This document shows positions 1 through 9,731 of a stretch of 64,000 nt of DNA, in pieces. The DNA lies in the NCBI GenBank assembly GCA_943355055.1, contig CALREA010000002.1:1-64000 (forward strand). Reading direction: 5' to 3'. The DNA is from Candidatus Peribacteria bacterium. GTDB lineage: Bacteria; Patescibacteriota; Gracilibacteria; UBA1369; UBA12463. Made by a program: the position numbers and the translations under genes. Each line of letters starts with the position of its first letter. The first letter of the stretch is position 1. The notes beneath the pieces were generated by a model, which saw only the letters and a list, made by a program, of their open reading frames with translations, was not told the origin of the DNA and searched no databases.

Positions 1-1
1 C

Positions 2-1186
2 AACAACGGTGCACGTGGGGGGTTCAGCCGTGGCGGTGGAGGTCATTCTCGCTCTCCAAGTCGTTTCTCCAAGGGTGGTCCACGAATCGATATTAACCGA
101 TTTGTTAATAAAGCTAAGCCCGTTGTGGCTGAGGCGGCTTATGTTCCCAAGAACAAGTTTGCCGATTTCGATATCCATCCTAAGCTCAAGGAGAATATCG
201 TAAAGAAAGGATTTGAGTCTACTACTCCTATTCAGGATCAGGCTATTCCTCATATTTTGAAGGGAACGGACGTGGTAGGTATTGCCAATACGGGTACCGG
301 CAAGACGGCCGCATTCCTTATTCCCCTTATCAATAAAGTTTTCCACAACAAGAGTGAACGTGCGTTGATTGTCGTTCCTACTCGTGAGCTTGGACAGCAG
401 ATTTTGGATGAGTTCCATACGTTTGCCGATAGATCCGGTTTGCGCGCAGCGCTTTGTATAGGAGGCGCGAGCATGGGACTTCAGAAGCGTGATCTTCGAT
501 ACAATCCGAACTTCGTTATCGGTACGCCGGGTCGTTTGAGGGATTTGATTGAGCAACGATGTATCGATCTTTCCCAGTTTAAAAATATTATTTTGGATGA
601 GGCGGATCGTATGGTGGATATGGGCTTTATCGCCGATATTCGATTCTTGATCGGCTTGATGCCGAAAGAGCGTCACTCACTTTTCTTCTCTGCGACGATT
701 TCGAAAGAAATTGAGGTATTGATTCGAACATTTTTACGAGCTGAACATATCTCTATCTCAGTGAAATCAGGTGATACGGCAGCAAGTGTCGATCAAGATA
801 TTATCCGTGTTCCAAACAAAGAAAAGAAATTGGAAGTTCTTCATGATCTTTTGATGAAACCTGAATTTTCAAAAGTATTGATCTTCGGACGTACGAAACA
901 TGGTGTTGAAAAGTTATCTGTCATGCTCGCGAAGTTAGGCCACAAGGTCGCCTCCATTCATGGAGATAAGCCGCAATCCAAGCGCCAGCAGGCTCTTAAT
1001 GACTTCAAGGCAGAGAAGATTAAGATTCTCGTCGCTACGGACGTAGCTGCTCGAGGTATCGATATTCCAAATGTTTCTCACGTTATCAACTTTGATATTC
1101 CTCAGACCTACGAAGACTACGTACACCGAATCGGTCGTACCGGTCGTGCGAACAAGACGGGGATTGCATTGACGTTTGTGGAGTAA
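2..1186 (+). CDS. DEAD-box ATP-dependent RNA helicase (5' partial), RG/S-rich N-terminal extension
   Basis: Frame is open to the window edge (NNGARGGFSRGGGGHSRSPSRFSKGG...), then ANTGTGKT, PTRELGQQ, DEAD, SAT, ARGIDIP, HRIGRTGRA motifs. Confidence 0.95.
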   Translation, partial: NNGARGGFSRGGGGHSRSPSRFSKGGPRIDINRFVNKAKPVVAEAAYVPKNKFADFDIHPKLKENIVKKGFESTTPIQDQAIPHILKGTDVVGIANTGTGKTAAFLIPLINKVFHNKSERALIVVPTRELGQQILDEFHTFADRSGLRAALCIGGASMGLQKRDLRYNPNFVIGTPGRLRDLIEQRCIDLSQFKNIILDEADRMVDMGFIADIRFLIGLMPKERHSLFFSATISKEIEVLIRTFLRAEHISISVKSGDTAASVDQDIIRVPNKEKKLEVLHDLLMKPEFSKVLIFGRTKHGVEKLSVMLAKLGHKVASIHGDKPQSKRQQALNDFKAEKIKILVATDVAARGIDIPNVSHVINFDIPQTYEDYVHRIGRTGRANKTGIALTFVE

Positions 1187-1187
1187 A

Positions 1188-3044
1188 TTATAGTGATGCT
1201 AGAGCATCTTCCCACTTGAACTCTTTCAATTTTCCCTTGATTGTTTTTGCGGTTTTTTGTTTGTCTACCGTGAAGGGGAGTGGTTGTTGTATTGGCTTGT
1301 CTCTTTGACCTTTCAGAGCTTCCAGCATTCGACGAAGCATGGGAATATGTTGAATTTTTCCTATCAATACTTCGGTGAGTGTCGGTTCCATTTTTGCTTT
1401 TTGTGCCGACGTATCGTCTCTTCCTTCCAGACTCTTCTTTGCCTCTTCGGTGAGGTTTCTTAGATGTTCGTATATCGATATATATGCGTTTTTCATTTCC
1501 TGTGGTGCGACTACATCTTGAGCAATTCGTGTTTGCTTGATTTGCGCATAGATTTTTTCCAGTTCGGCGACCAGGTCTTTCGGGTCGTATGTTTTTTCGT
1601 TGAGCGATACCGTGTAATGAACTTTTTTCAGATCGAGCATGGTGCGATGCATTTTCCCCAGTGCGTAGAGCGTGACAAAAAGTTTCCGCATTGATTCGTG
1701 CCCTGATATATCTTTTTCATCGTATGATTCTAATTTTTGGAGCAGTTCCGTGATGATGTTTTTATATTTTTTTCCAAACATCAGGTTTGGTTGACTCTGC
1801 ATATTTTCCACGTCTTGGAGCAGATTTTGCAAATTATGCATGATTTTTTGTCGCTCCGGTAGGGTGAGTGGCACTTGCGATGGTCGCAGAATGCGTAATT
1901 CATGGTGATGTTTTTCCACCTGTGAGAGAAAATTCTGCGTTGGGATTTGCTCGTCTTCAATTTTTCCCTGAAGTCTGATTCGATCTCCTCCGAGATACTC
2001 ATTAATATGTTCAATCTCTTCCGTTCTTCTTCCCAATGAATCAATGGCGGTAATGAGACATGCGAGCATGGCTCCAGGATTTTGCTTCCCTGATTTGTAT
2101 CGAACCGTGAGCGCCTTTTTGATCTGTTCGCGCATTTTTATTTTTTCCGGTTTTTCCACAAATTCTAGTTTGTCGACGCAGGAAGTAAGTGCCTCCATAA
2201 GCGTTTTTATAGCGTCAGTATCTTTGATTTCATGCCATTTCATCAAGCTGGTATGAATTTTTTTCAGTGTGTCTTGAATGGTTTTGAGTATATGTATCTC
2301 TTCTCCGCATCGTTGTTGTATGTGTGCCAGTCTTCTCTCCGCGCCATAGATGTCCGTTTTGAATAAAACTTTTTGGCCGTTATTCGCGTGTTGTGTTCCG
2401 AGTATGTATCCATCGTTTTTTCCGTTTGAAATTCTCATGAGACGGAAGTATTTTTGCTTGGATTCTTCGAACTCATGGGCATGAATAAACGGCCTGAGGT
2501 TCACAATCATACCTCGTATTTCCGGAATGGCTTCGGCTCGCTGTATGAGTCCCGGGACTCGCTTGGTTTTTTTTGCCGGAATATATTTTTCCAGTCCGAG
2601 ATTACTCAGTAGCGTATCGTTTATTCTTCGTGGATCAATGATAATACTATCGAGAGCTTTTTTGATTTCTGCTAAATTTTGCAATTCTTCACGTCCAAAT
2701 GTCACTCGGTCCACGGGATTCGAGAGAATATCACTTGTTGTTTTTACGATGGTTCGAGGTGCCGCTCGCCACTCCATCTCGGTTGCTGGTTTTTTTGAGT
2801 GCCACACGGTATTTCCGACCGTTTGTTCGAACTTAATTCTGCAAATTTGTTGTATGTAATCAATTTGCCGCGCGATGGCCTTTTCGATATTGGCCGCAGA
2901 GGTATCGAATGTTGCCAATTCTTCGTTGTGTTCATTTGCCAGCGGCGTAGGCCGCTGGCCATTGAAAGCCTGATGGTCCTTTGTATATAGTTGGTATTCA
3001 GGAAGTTCCGTGAGTTTGTTTTCCGGAATGGATATTTTGGCCAT
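1188..3044 (-). CDS. Hypothetical protein, 618 aa, charged and helix-rich
   Basis: Long ORF filling the interval; no recognised domain. Confidence 0.8.
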   Translation of the reverse strand: MAKISIPENKLTELPEYQLYTKDHQAFNGQRPTPLANEHNEELATFDTSAANIEKAIARQIDYIQQICRIKFEQTVGNTVWHSKKPATEMEWRAAPRTIVKTTSDILSNPVDRVTFGREELQNLAEIKKALDSIIIDPRRINDTLLSNLGLEKYIPAKKTKRVPGLIQRAEAIPEIRGMIVNLRPFIHAHEFEESKQKYFRLMRISNGKNDGYILGTQHANNGQKVLFKTDIYGAERRLAHIQQRCGEEIHILKTIQDTLKKIHTSLMKWHEIKDTDAIKTLMEALTSCVDKLEFVEKPEKIKMREQIKKALTVRYKSGKQNPGAMLACLITAIDSLGRRTEEIEHINEYLGGDRIRLQGKIEDEQIPTQNFLSQVEKHHHELRILRPSQVPLTLPERQKIMHNLQNLLQDVENMQSQPNLMFGKKYKNIITELLQKLESYDEKDISGHESMRKLFVTLYALGKMHRTMLDLKKVHYTVSLNEKTYDPKDLVAELEKIYAQIKQTRIAQDVVAPQEMKNAYISIYEHLRNLTEEAKKSLEGRDDTSAQKAKMEPTLTEVLIGKIQHIPMLRRMLEALKGQRDKPIQQPLPFTVDKQKTAKTIKGKLKEFKWEDALASL

Positions 3045-3159
3045 TACGATGTGATTATATATTTCGTTTGCGTGGAAGTTATCTTATGCTTTTTTCTTTA
3101 TATACGTCAAGTCTTGCTTTGCTTAGCTTCGCTTGGTATCGTATGTCTGTCAGTGATAT

Positions 3160-3594
3160 TTGTATAAACCCTCATTCTCTATGCGCGAAATTCGAATCGA
3201 TGAACAAAGCCTGAATCGTAATGGAAAAAAGGGGATTAGTAAGCAGATGCGTGATGTAGAAGTTCCGAGTAGTGATATTGGATTTCAGGTGAGTGAAATC
3301 TCCGATGATGATGCTGTGGAAGAGGGTGTTATCAATGCGCCCATCGAGGAGCGCGAGCCTGGTGATTTGGTGAGAGTCCGATTTGATAAGTTCGTTCAGC
3401 TGGTGGCCACGCATAACTTCGAAGAAGTTCTCAAAAATCATGCGGAAGAGGATATTGTCATGAATTCCAATCTTTTGATGGATTTGGCGTCGGCTCATGA
3501 GGATGTCGATGATTCGAAAAAACAGTCAATGATGATTGGGGCGGGCATACTCATCGGCTTGGTCGTGGCGATGGTTTTGATTAAGTTGTTTTAG
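3160..3594 (+). CDS. Hypothetical protein with single C-terminal TM segment (tail-anchor-like)
   Basis: ORF ends SMMIGAGILIGLVVAMVLIKLF after an acidic soluble region. Confidence 0.7.
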   Translation: MYKPSFSMREIRIDEQSLNRNGKKGISKQMRDVEVPSSDIGFQVSEISDDDAVEEGVINAPIEEREPGDLVRVRFDKFVQLVATHNFEEVLKNHAEEDIVMNSNLLMDLASAHEDVDDSKKQSMMIGAGILIGLVVAMVLIKLF

Positions 3595-3787
3595 TTTTGG
3601 GATTATCTCTGCGCCGTACAAATTGGACGGAGCGATTTTGTCGTAGATGCCGTTTGCTGACGCTGTTGCCCAAATATTGACGAGCTTTGCGCTCGATGCC
3701 CGACGAGACAAACTCTGTCGCCGTGACGAATCATTATAACGCCCGCGACGTTGGAGCTGTTGGTTGTGTGAGTCGAGAGGGTATCAC

Positions 3788-4645
3788 TCACCTTCTCCTC
3801 ATCTCCTGCACCCTCACGTCGATCGCGTGAGCTATCTGATGATGCTCTTTGCAGAGTGGTGCTAACAAATTCGGATCATGAGACTTCGTAAGCGAGAATC
3901 GTGCCGTATGATGGATCTCTCTTGATGGCTTGTCACATCCCGTTTTCGCACACTTCGTTCCGTATTCTTGGGTGATGATCTTCCTGACTCGTACGGGAAT
4001 GTATCTCACGCTTGTTTCCGGCAGTGACGTTGCCACCTCCTCTTTTGCGTGTGTTATTTCTTCTTCTCGTTGATCTAAAAATTCCAACAAAGCCTGATTC
4101 ACATCAATACCTTTTTGTTTCAACTCTTTTAATCGTGCAGCTACCTCTTCGTTGAATCCAAACTCGTTTGCCACTTGTGCTATTTCTATTTTGCATTCTG
4201 AATTTCCCCCGAGGGAGGCTCTTTCTAGAGTCGGGTCGACCCAATCTTCCAGCTTCATATCTCGTACGAACGTTTTCACCGCAGACAAGGATAAGAGCTG
4301 TACCTTCTCCGCTAACTCCGACTCATTCTCAACCGTCGCGATAGACATCACTCTCACGATCTTGTTCACACTCACCTCGCCCGATTCCAGCAACCTCTTC
4401 AATACCGGTTTATCCTCCAATCTCACCGCTAGGTTCAAGGACTCGGCTACCTGAGCATCACTCAATCCCGCCAATCGCTTACCAAACTCGTACACATCTC
4501 TATACCCCTTTTGCACATACAACTTCCTCCTCTCTATCTCGGGCAACAACGCTCTAAACTTATTCCTCCACAACAATGCCTCCCTGCCGAATTTCTCACA
4601 CTGTTCCAGCAGCACTTTATCTGACAAATTTCTGACATCGTTCAT
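3788..4645 (-). CDS. HNH endonuclease-domain protein (copy 1)
   Basis: C-terminal CAKTGCDKPSREIHHTARF...LLAPLCKEHHQIAH; paralogous to 45691-46584; likely ATG at 4645 rather than ORF start 4705. Confidence 0.8.
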   Translation of the reverse strand: MNDVRNLSDKVLLEQCEKFGREALLWRNKFRALLPEIERRKLYVQKGYRDVYEFGKRLAGLSDAQVAESLNLAVRLEDKPVLKRLLESGEVSVNKIVRVMSIATVENESELAEKVQLLSLSAVKTFVRDMKLEDWVDPTLERASLGGNSECKIEIAQVANEFGFNEEVAARLKELKQKGIDVNQALLEFLDQREEEITHAKEEVATSLPETSVRYIPVRVRKIITQEYGTKCAKTGCDKPSREIHHTARFSLTKSHDPNLLAPLCKEHHQIAHAIDVRVQEMRRR

Positions 4646-4792
4646 AAAGAGAAAGTTAAGAAAATAAAAAAATAACGGGAGAAATAATCCTGTCCGCCTC
4701 CTCAAGAGAGACGAACTGTTCGTGTAGGACTTTTCCTAACCGCTATGTAGATACATTATAGCAAATTATCCGCAGAGAATAAACAAAAACAA

Positions 4793-4843
4793 CCAATTAC
4801 AACGTGACAATTTTAATAAAAAATGATGAGATATATTTCGCAT
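4793..4843 (+). repeat. Intergenic direct repeat copy A (about 50 bp)
   Basis: ccaattacaacgtgacaattttaataaaaaatgatgagatatatttcgcat; near-identical to 4971-5020. Confidence 0.85.
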
Positions 4844-4970
4844 AAAAGCGCCCGAACGCAGGGCACACCCCGCACGAAACAATACATAAAAATTGACCAT
4901 AGCTACTTGAAACAACGAGATACGTATGTCGGAATCGTAATCGGATTAACAAAAAATCCGCACCAATAAG

Positions 4971-5020
4971 CCAATTACAACGTGACAATATTATCAAAAA
5001 TGATGAAGTATATATTGCAT
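4971..5020 (+). repeat. Intergenic direct repeat copy B (about 50 bp)
   Basis: ccaattacaacgtgacaatattatcaaaaatgatgaagtatatattgcat. Confidence 0.85.
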
Positions 5021-5132
5021 CAAATATCTTTCATCAAATCTACTTTGACCTCCCTTCTTATTTTCACTAGAATGCCGATAGCTGCGTGATCGTAACTTGA
5101 ACATAATCACCAACTCAAAACACCTTCATCTC

Positions 5133-5852
5133 ATGACTCCCAAAAAATCTCCCTATCATCGTATCATGCTCAAACTTTCGGGTGAGGTTTTGGCCGGACA
5201 ACAGTCGTCAGGAATCGAGGGCGCGACATTGGAAAAACTATGCAAAAATATCCGACAGGTCACAGTCATAGGGGTACAAGTCGCTCTCGTCATAGGGGGT
5301 GGAAATTTCTGGAGATTTAGAGATCAGCAGCAGCTAGGCTTGGATCGCACTATCTCCGATAGTATGGGAATGATGGCGACCGTGATGAATGCTGTCGCGA
5401 TGGTGGAAAAACTCACCTCGATGGACATTCGTGCCAAGGCGTTTTCCGCCCTACCTGTTCCATCAATTCTTGATACCTATACTCCCCAAAAGGCAAGGGA
5501 GGCATTTATGACGTACGATGTCGTTCTCTGTGCCGGAGGGACGGGAAGTCCTTACTTCACTACTGATTCCGCAGCGGCTCTCCGCGCACTCGAGTTACAA
5601 TGCGATGTTTTCCTGAAAGCGACAAAAGTTGATTATGTGTGCGATAAGGATCCAAAAAAGCACGCCGATGCCAAGAAGTTCACCCATGTTTCGTATCAAC
5701 AGGTTTTGGAACTCGGACTTGAGGTAATGGATCTCACGGCCGTATCGCTTTGTATGGATAACAAATTACCTATCATTGTTTTCAATATGGAAAAGAGTGA
5801 AAATCTCATGCATATCATCAACGGTAAACAGATCGGTACAAGCATTTCTTAA
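5133..5852 (+). CDS. pyrH: UMP kinase
   Basis: RIMLKLSGEVL, VIGGGNFWR, KATKVDYVCDKDPKK; ATG at 5133 preferred over TTG 5097. Confidence 0.93.
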   Translation: MTPKKSPYHRIMLKLSGEVLAGQQSSGIEGATLEKLCKNIRQVTVIGVQVALVIGGGNFWRFRDQQQLGLDRTISDSMGMMATVMNAVAMVEKLTSMDIRAKAFSALPVPSILDTYTPQKAREAFMTYDVVLCAGGTGSPYFTTDSAAALRALELQCDVFLKATKVDYVCDKDPKKHADAKKFTHVSYQQVLELGLEVMDLTAVSLCMDNKLPIIVFNMEKSENLMHIINGKQIGTSIS

Positions 5853-5864
5853 TATTTTTTTATC

Positions 5865-6425
5865 ATGTCTTCACAAGAAATTATTCACGGCGCCAACGAA
5901 CTCATGGTCAAGGCAGTTTCTCATCTGAAGGAAGAATTTTCCCGATTACAGGTGGGTAGGGCAAGTCCAGCACTTGTGGAGGAAGTTCGAGTTGACGCCT
6001 ATGGCTCATTGCAGCCGTTGAAAAGCGTCGCCAGCGTTTCAGTTCCTGATGCGAAAACGATTCAAATTCAGCCATGGGACAGGGGGCTGCTTACGGCGAT
6101 TGAAAAAGGAATCCAGATGGCGAATATCGGACTTATGCCAAATAATGACGGTATTGTTATTCGAATTAATATCCCGCCCCTAACCGAAGAGCGACGAAGG
6201 GAATTGGTAAAAGTGGTCGGCCGATACAATGAGGAGGCAAAAATTGCGGTTCGTAATGTGCGGCAAGATGTTAATAACACTCTTAATGCTATGAAAAAAT
6301 CCAGTGAAATCACGGAAGATGAGTATTTTGGCGCCACCAAGGAGTTGCAGGTATTTGTGGATCATGCGAATAATGAGATAGATGTGATGGCGAAAAAGAA
6401 GGAACAAGATATAATGACGGTGTAA
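5865..6425 (+). CDS. frr: Ribosome recycling factor
   Basis: LQVGRASPALVEEVRVDAYG, IRINIPPLTEERRRELVK; follows pyrH. Confidence 0.96.
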   Translation: MSSQEIIHGANELMVKAVSHLKEEFSRLQVGRASPALVEEVRVDAYGSLQPLKSVASVSVPDAKTIQIQPWDRGLLTAIEKGIQMANIGLMPNNDGIVIRINIPPLTEERRRELVKVVGRYNEEAKIAVRNVRQDVNNTLNAMKKSSEITEDEYFGATKELQVFVDHANNEIDVMAKKKEQDIMTV

Positions 6426-6447
6426 TTTGTTTCACCTCACCTCCCTC

Positions 6448-8073
6448 ATGCATCTCCTCCTTACGATTTTTGTTTTTATTGCGATATTGTCGATTCTCGT
6501 GCTCGCGCATGAGTTTGGTCATTATTATTTTGCGCGAAGAGCCGGAGTTCGCGTGGATGAGTTTGGATTTGGCTTACCTCCCCGCCTGTGGAGTAAGAAA
6601 ATAGGGGAGACGCTTTACTCGCTGAACTTATTTCCCGTTGGTGGGTTCGTGCGACTTTTTGGAGAGAGCGCGAGTGAGCCTGGGGCACTGAAGAATCCTC
6701 GAAGTTACGCGTCCAAGACGCTTCGTGAGCGTTTTTTTATCGTCTCGGCTGGTGTGTGTATTAATATTTTTTTGGCTGTTTTCCTTTTGTTTTCCGGTTT
6801 TTTGATAGGTATCAAGCCTCTTCTCATAGACCAGCAGGATATTCTTACCGCTATCGAAAACGGCCAACTTCAGATTAAAACGGGATATATGATCAAGGAA
6901 GTTCAGCCGGATAGTTTGGCGGAGAAGGTGGGAATTGAGAAAAATGATGTCCTTGTCGAGGTGAATAGCAGAGGTGTTATTACGCAAAATCTCCTTACGC
7001 AATCCGTTCTGCACGGAAAAGATATCGGTTTATCATTGAAGCTTCGTCGCGGTGATTCATTGATTCAGCTCAATATTCCCAAGCAAAAATTTGATGATTC
7101 CGGTTTAGGTATAGGACTCTATGAGTCTTTCATGGTTCCAAGGATTTTAGTCCAAAGTGTAGATCCTCAGAGCGAGGTGGCAAAAGCTGGTATCAAGGCC
7201 GGGGATATGCTGCTTTCCATTAATCATGTTCCAGTATACTCATCCGATGATTATCAATCTCTCCTTACGCGCAAGACGGTTACTATTCAGTACGAGAGAC
7301 AGTACAAAGTCTATGAGACTACGGTTACCTTCCCTCAGCGACGTTCGGTCGTGGTGGGTGATGTCGTATTCGGAAGTGGGGCTGACAAGGCGGAGTTGAA
7401 GAAGGGTGACGTGATACTTCAGGTTCAACGACAGGATATAGTTTCGCCCGAACAGGCGATTGATCTCTTGAATACTTCAAAGACTTCCGGCCAGCCGGCT
7501 CAACTCCTTGTAGAACGTGCCGGCAAGACGTTAACGCTTTTTCTGAGTCTCGGCTCGGATGGTACATTCGGCGTACGCTTGACACCGATTATCAATCAAA
7601 ATCTCGGTATGGTTTTGGAGGAGACGACGCTTCCCACTACGATGGTTGAGCTCAAGCCGGTGCGATATGGCTTCTTCAAAAGTTTAGAAAAATCTATTAC
7701 AGAGACGTATCGCTTGGGTCGCTCTACGTTAGGCATGTTTGGCTCGTTGATCACCGATCTTTTCTCTACATTTTCCGTTCCGGAGGGTGTTTCCGGACCG
7801 GTTGGTATCGCTCAGATGACCGGCGTGTTCGTGAGTGAGGGATTGATGTCCCTGTTGCGCTTCATGGCTCTTCTTTCCTTGAGTCTTGGAATTTTGAATC
7901 TGTTGCCCTTCCCCGGCCTGGATGGAGGAAGATTATTATTTATTATTATCGAGGGGGTTATTGGCAGACCGGTTAATCAGAAATTTGAGCAAATAGTTCA
8001 TGCTATCGGTGGTCTTTGTTTGATCGTTATTATTTTTGCGGTGACATATAAAGATATCGCGAGATTGTTTTAA
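6448..8073 (+). CDS. rseP: Site-2 protease (RseP/M50 family) with multiple PDZ domains
   Basis: HEFGH near N-terminus, NLLPFPGLDGGRLLF near C-terminus, three PDZ-like segments; ATG 6448 preferred over TTG 6427. Confidence 0.92.
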   Translation: MHLLLTIFVFIAILSILVLAHEFGHYYFARRAGVRVDEFGFGLPPRLWSKKIGETLYSLNLFPVGGFVRLFGESASEPGALKNPRSYASKTLRERFFIVSAGVCINIFLAVFLLFSGFLIGIKPLLIDQQDILTAIENGQLQIKTGYMIKEVQPDSLAEKVGIEKNDVLVEVNSRGVITQNLLTQSVLHGKDIGLSLKLRRGDSLIQLNIPKQKFDDSGLGIGLYESFMVPRILVQSVDPQSEVAKAGIKAGDMLLSINHVPVYSSDDYQSLLTRKTVTIQYERQYKVYETTVTFPQRRSVVVGDVVFGSGADKAELKKGDVILQVQRQDIVSPEQAIDLLNTSKTSGQPAQLLVERAGKTLTLFLSLGSDGTFGVRLTPIINQNLGMVLEETTLPTTMVELKPVRYGFFKSLEKSITETYRLGRSTLGMFGSLITDLFSTFSVPEGVSGPVGIAQMTGVFVSEGLMSLLRFMALLSLSLGILNLLPFPGLDGGRLLFIIIEGVIGRPVNQKFEQIVHAIGGLCLIVIIFAVTYKDIARLF

Positions 8074-8257
8074 CTTGCATGATTTTTCTTGTCCTGTCTG
8101 GCTGCATTGCTCGATGATTATAAATGTTTTCAATTCACCATTTTTCATCAACGGGTAGTGGTATATTTTTTTTGTCTCACAAAATATGGAATTGTGCAAA
8201 ACTCTTGCTTGGGGGCTAAGTCATCGTTACTATGGTGCGGCACTGTAAAATTTTTCT

Positions 8258-9724
8258 ATGCACGATTTGAATGAAGTGTGGCGCGGAGTGTTGAAAATTA
8301 TTGAGCAAACCATGCCTCGAAAAGTTTTCGTGACGTGGTTTCAGCATACGGCACCTATGTCTTATGAAAATGGCGTTTTTGTTATTGGTTTTCCTAATCC
8401 TTTTACCAAAGAATGGGTAGAAAAGCGTCACACGGCGCAAATATTTGACGCGCTCAAAATGAATTTCCTCGATTTGAAAGAGGTGAGGTTTACGGTTGAG
8501 TTGGGTTTGGCCAATCAAGATGATTTGAGAAAGATAGAATTAAAAGACGAATCACCGAAGCGCGCTCGTCGTGTGAGTGGAGGGCGTGAGGTGAGTTTTG
8601 GGGATGGTTTACGTAGCAAAGCTCTGCAGGATAAATACAAACTGAATTCGTTTATCACCGGACCGGCAAATCGCGTTCCTTATGCTGCGGCTCAGGCGGT
8701 TGCTACGAACCCGGGGGGTATTTATAATCCTTTCTTTGTGTATGGAAAAGTCGGACTCGGGAAGACGCACCTTCTCCAGGGAACGGGCAATGAGATTCTT
8801 CGGAACAATCCGGATGCGGTGGTTGTGTATATTACGTCTGAGCGTTTCGTTAACGAGGTTATCGAGTCGATTCGTACTCGACATATGAAGGAGTTCAAAG
8901 AGAAATATCGACGTGTTGATTGTCTGATTGTTGATGATATTCAGTTTTTCAGCTCCAAGACGACGAGTCAGGAAGAGTTTTTCCATACGTTTAATGATCT
9001 TTTTGATTCGGGTAAGCAACTCATCATCAGTTCCGATCGTTCTCCGAAAGAGTTGAATGACCTTGACGATCGATTAACGAGCCGATTTGGCATGGGTATG
9101 GTAGTGGAGGTTCAGCCTCCGGAATATGAGACGCGCCTCGCCATTTTGCAGAATAAGTGCATGACGGATGGTGTTATTATTGACGGCGAGGTGTTGAGCT
9201 GTATCGCCTACCATATCGAGGAGAGTGTGAGGGATTTGGAGGGCGTGCTCAAGTCAATTATAGCTGCCGTGAAACTTCAGGGACTCACTCCTACCGTTGA
9301 AATGGCCATGAATACCATCAAGCAGCTCCACAAGGCCGTCGATGTTCGTGAAGATTTTGTGAGTAGTGATCATGGTAGACTCTTGGGTTCCGGTGTTCCG
9401 AGTATTCCGGTTTCGGCATCCACTCGTAATTTCATCCGCAATGTAGATCATCTCATGACGACAGTAGCTAAGTATTTTAATATTTCTAAGGTGGATTTGA
9501 TAGGAGAAGATCGACGCAAGGAGATTTTGGTTCCTCGACAAATCTGTATGTATATCATACGAAAAGAGATGGATGAGGCGTATGAGAAGATCGGCGCGGA
9601 CTTTGGCGGAAAGAATCATACGACTGTCTTGCATGCTTGCCATAAAATTGAGAAGATGTTACAGACGGATCAGCGAATCGTTCGCGACCTCCATGCGATC
9701 AAGCAGGAGTTAGGTCTCGTCTAG
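8258..9724 (+). CDS. dnaA: Chromosomal replication initiator DnaA
   Basis: NPFFVYGKVGLGKTHLLQ, LIVDDIQF, GGKNHTTVLHACHKI. Confidence 0.97.
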   Translation: MHDLNEVWRGVLKIIEQTMPRKVFVTWFQHTAPMSYENGVFVIGFPNPFTKEWVEKRHTAQIFDALKMNFLDLKEVRFTVELGLANQDDLRKIELKDESPKRARRVSGGREVSFGDGLRSKALQDKYKLNSFITGPANRVPYAAAQAVATNPGGIYNPFFVYGKVGLGKTHLLQGTGNEILRNNPDAVVVYITSERFVNEVIESIRTRHMKEFKEKYRRVDCLIVDDIQFFSSKTTSQEEFFHTFNDLFDSGKQLIISSDRSPKELNDLDDRLTSRFGMGMVVEVQPPEYETRLAILQNKCMTDGVIIDGEVLSCIAYHIEESVRDLEGVLKSIIAAVKLQGLTPTVEMAMNTIKQLHKAVDVREDFVSSDHGRLLGSGVPSIPVSASTRNFIRNVDHLMTTVAKYFNISKVDLIGEDRRKEILVPRQICMYIIRKEMDEAYEKIGADFGGKNHTTVLHACHKIEKMLQTDQRIVRDLHAIKQELGLV

Positions 9725-9731
9725 CATTCTT

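Noticed and set aside
3526-3791. 61-62 aa minus-strand ORFs in the 3595-3787 interval
   Set aside because: No recognisable protein features; treated as noncoding or decayed sequence.
4711-4723. ACGAAC-T-GTTCGT palindrome upstream of HNH copy 1, considered as a LexA/SOS box
   Set aside because: Gram-positive LexA boxes need CGAAC-N4-GTTCG; the spacing here is 1 nt.
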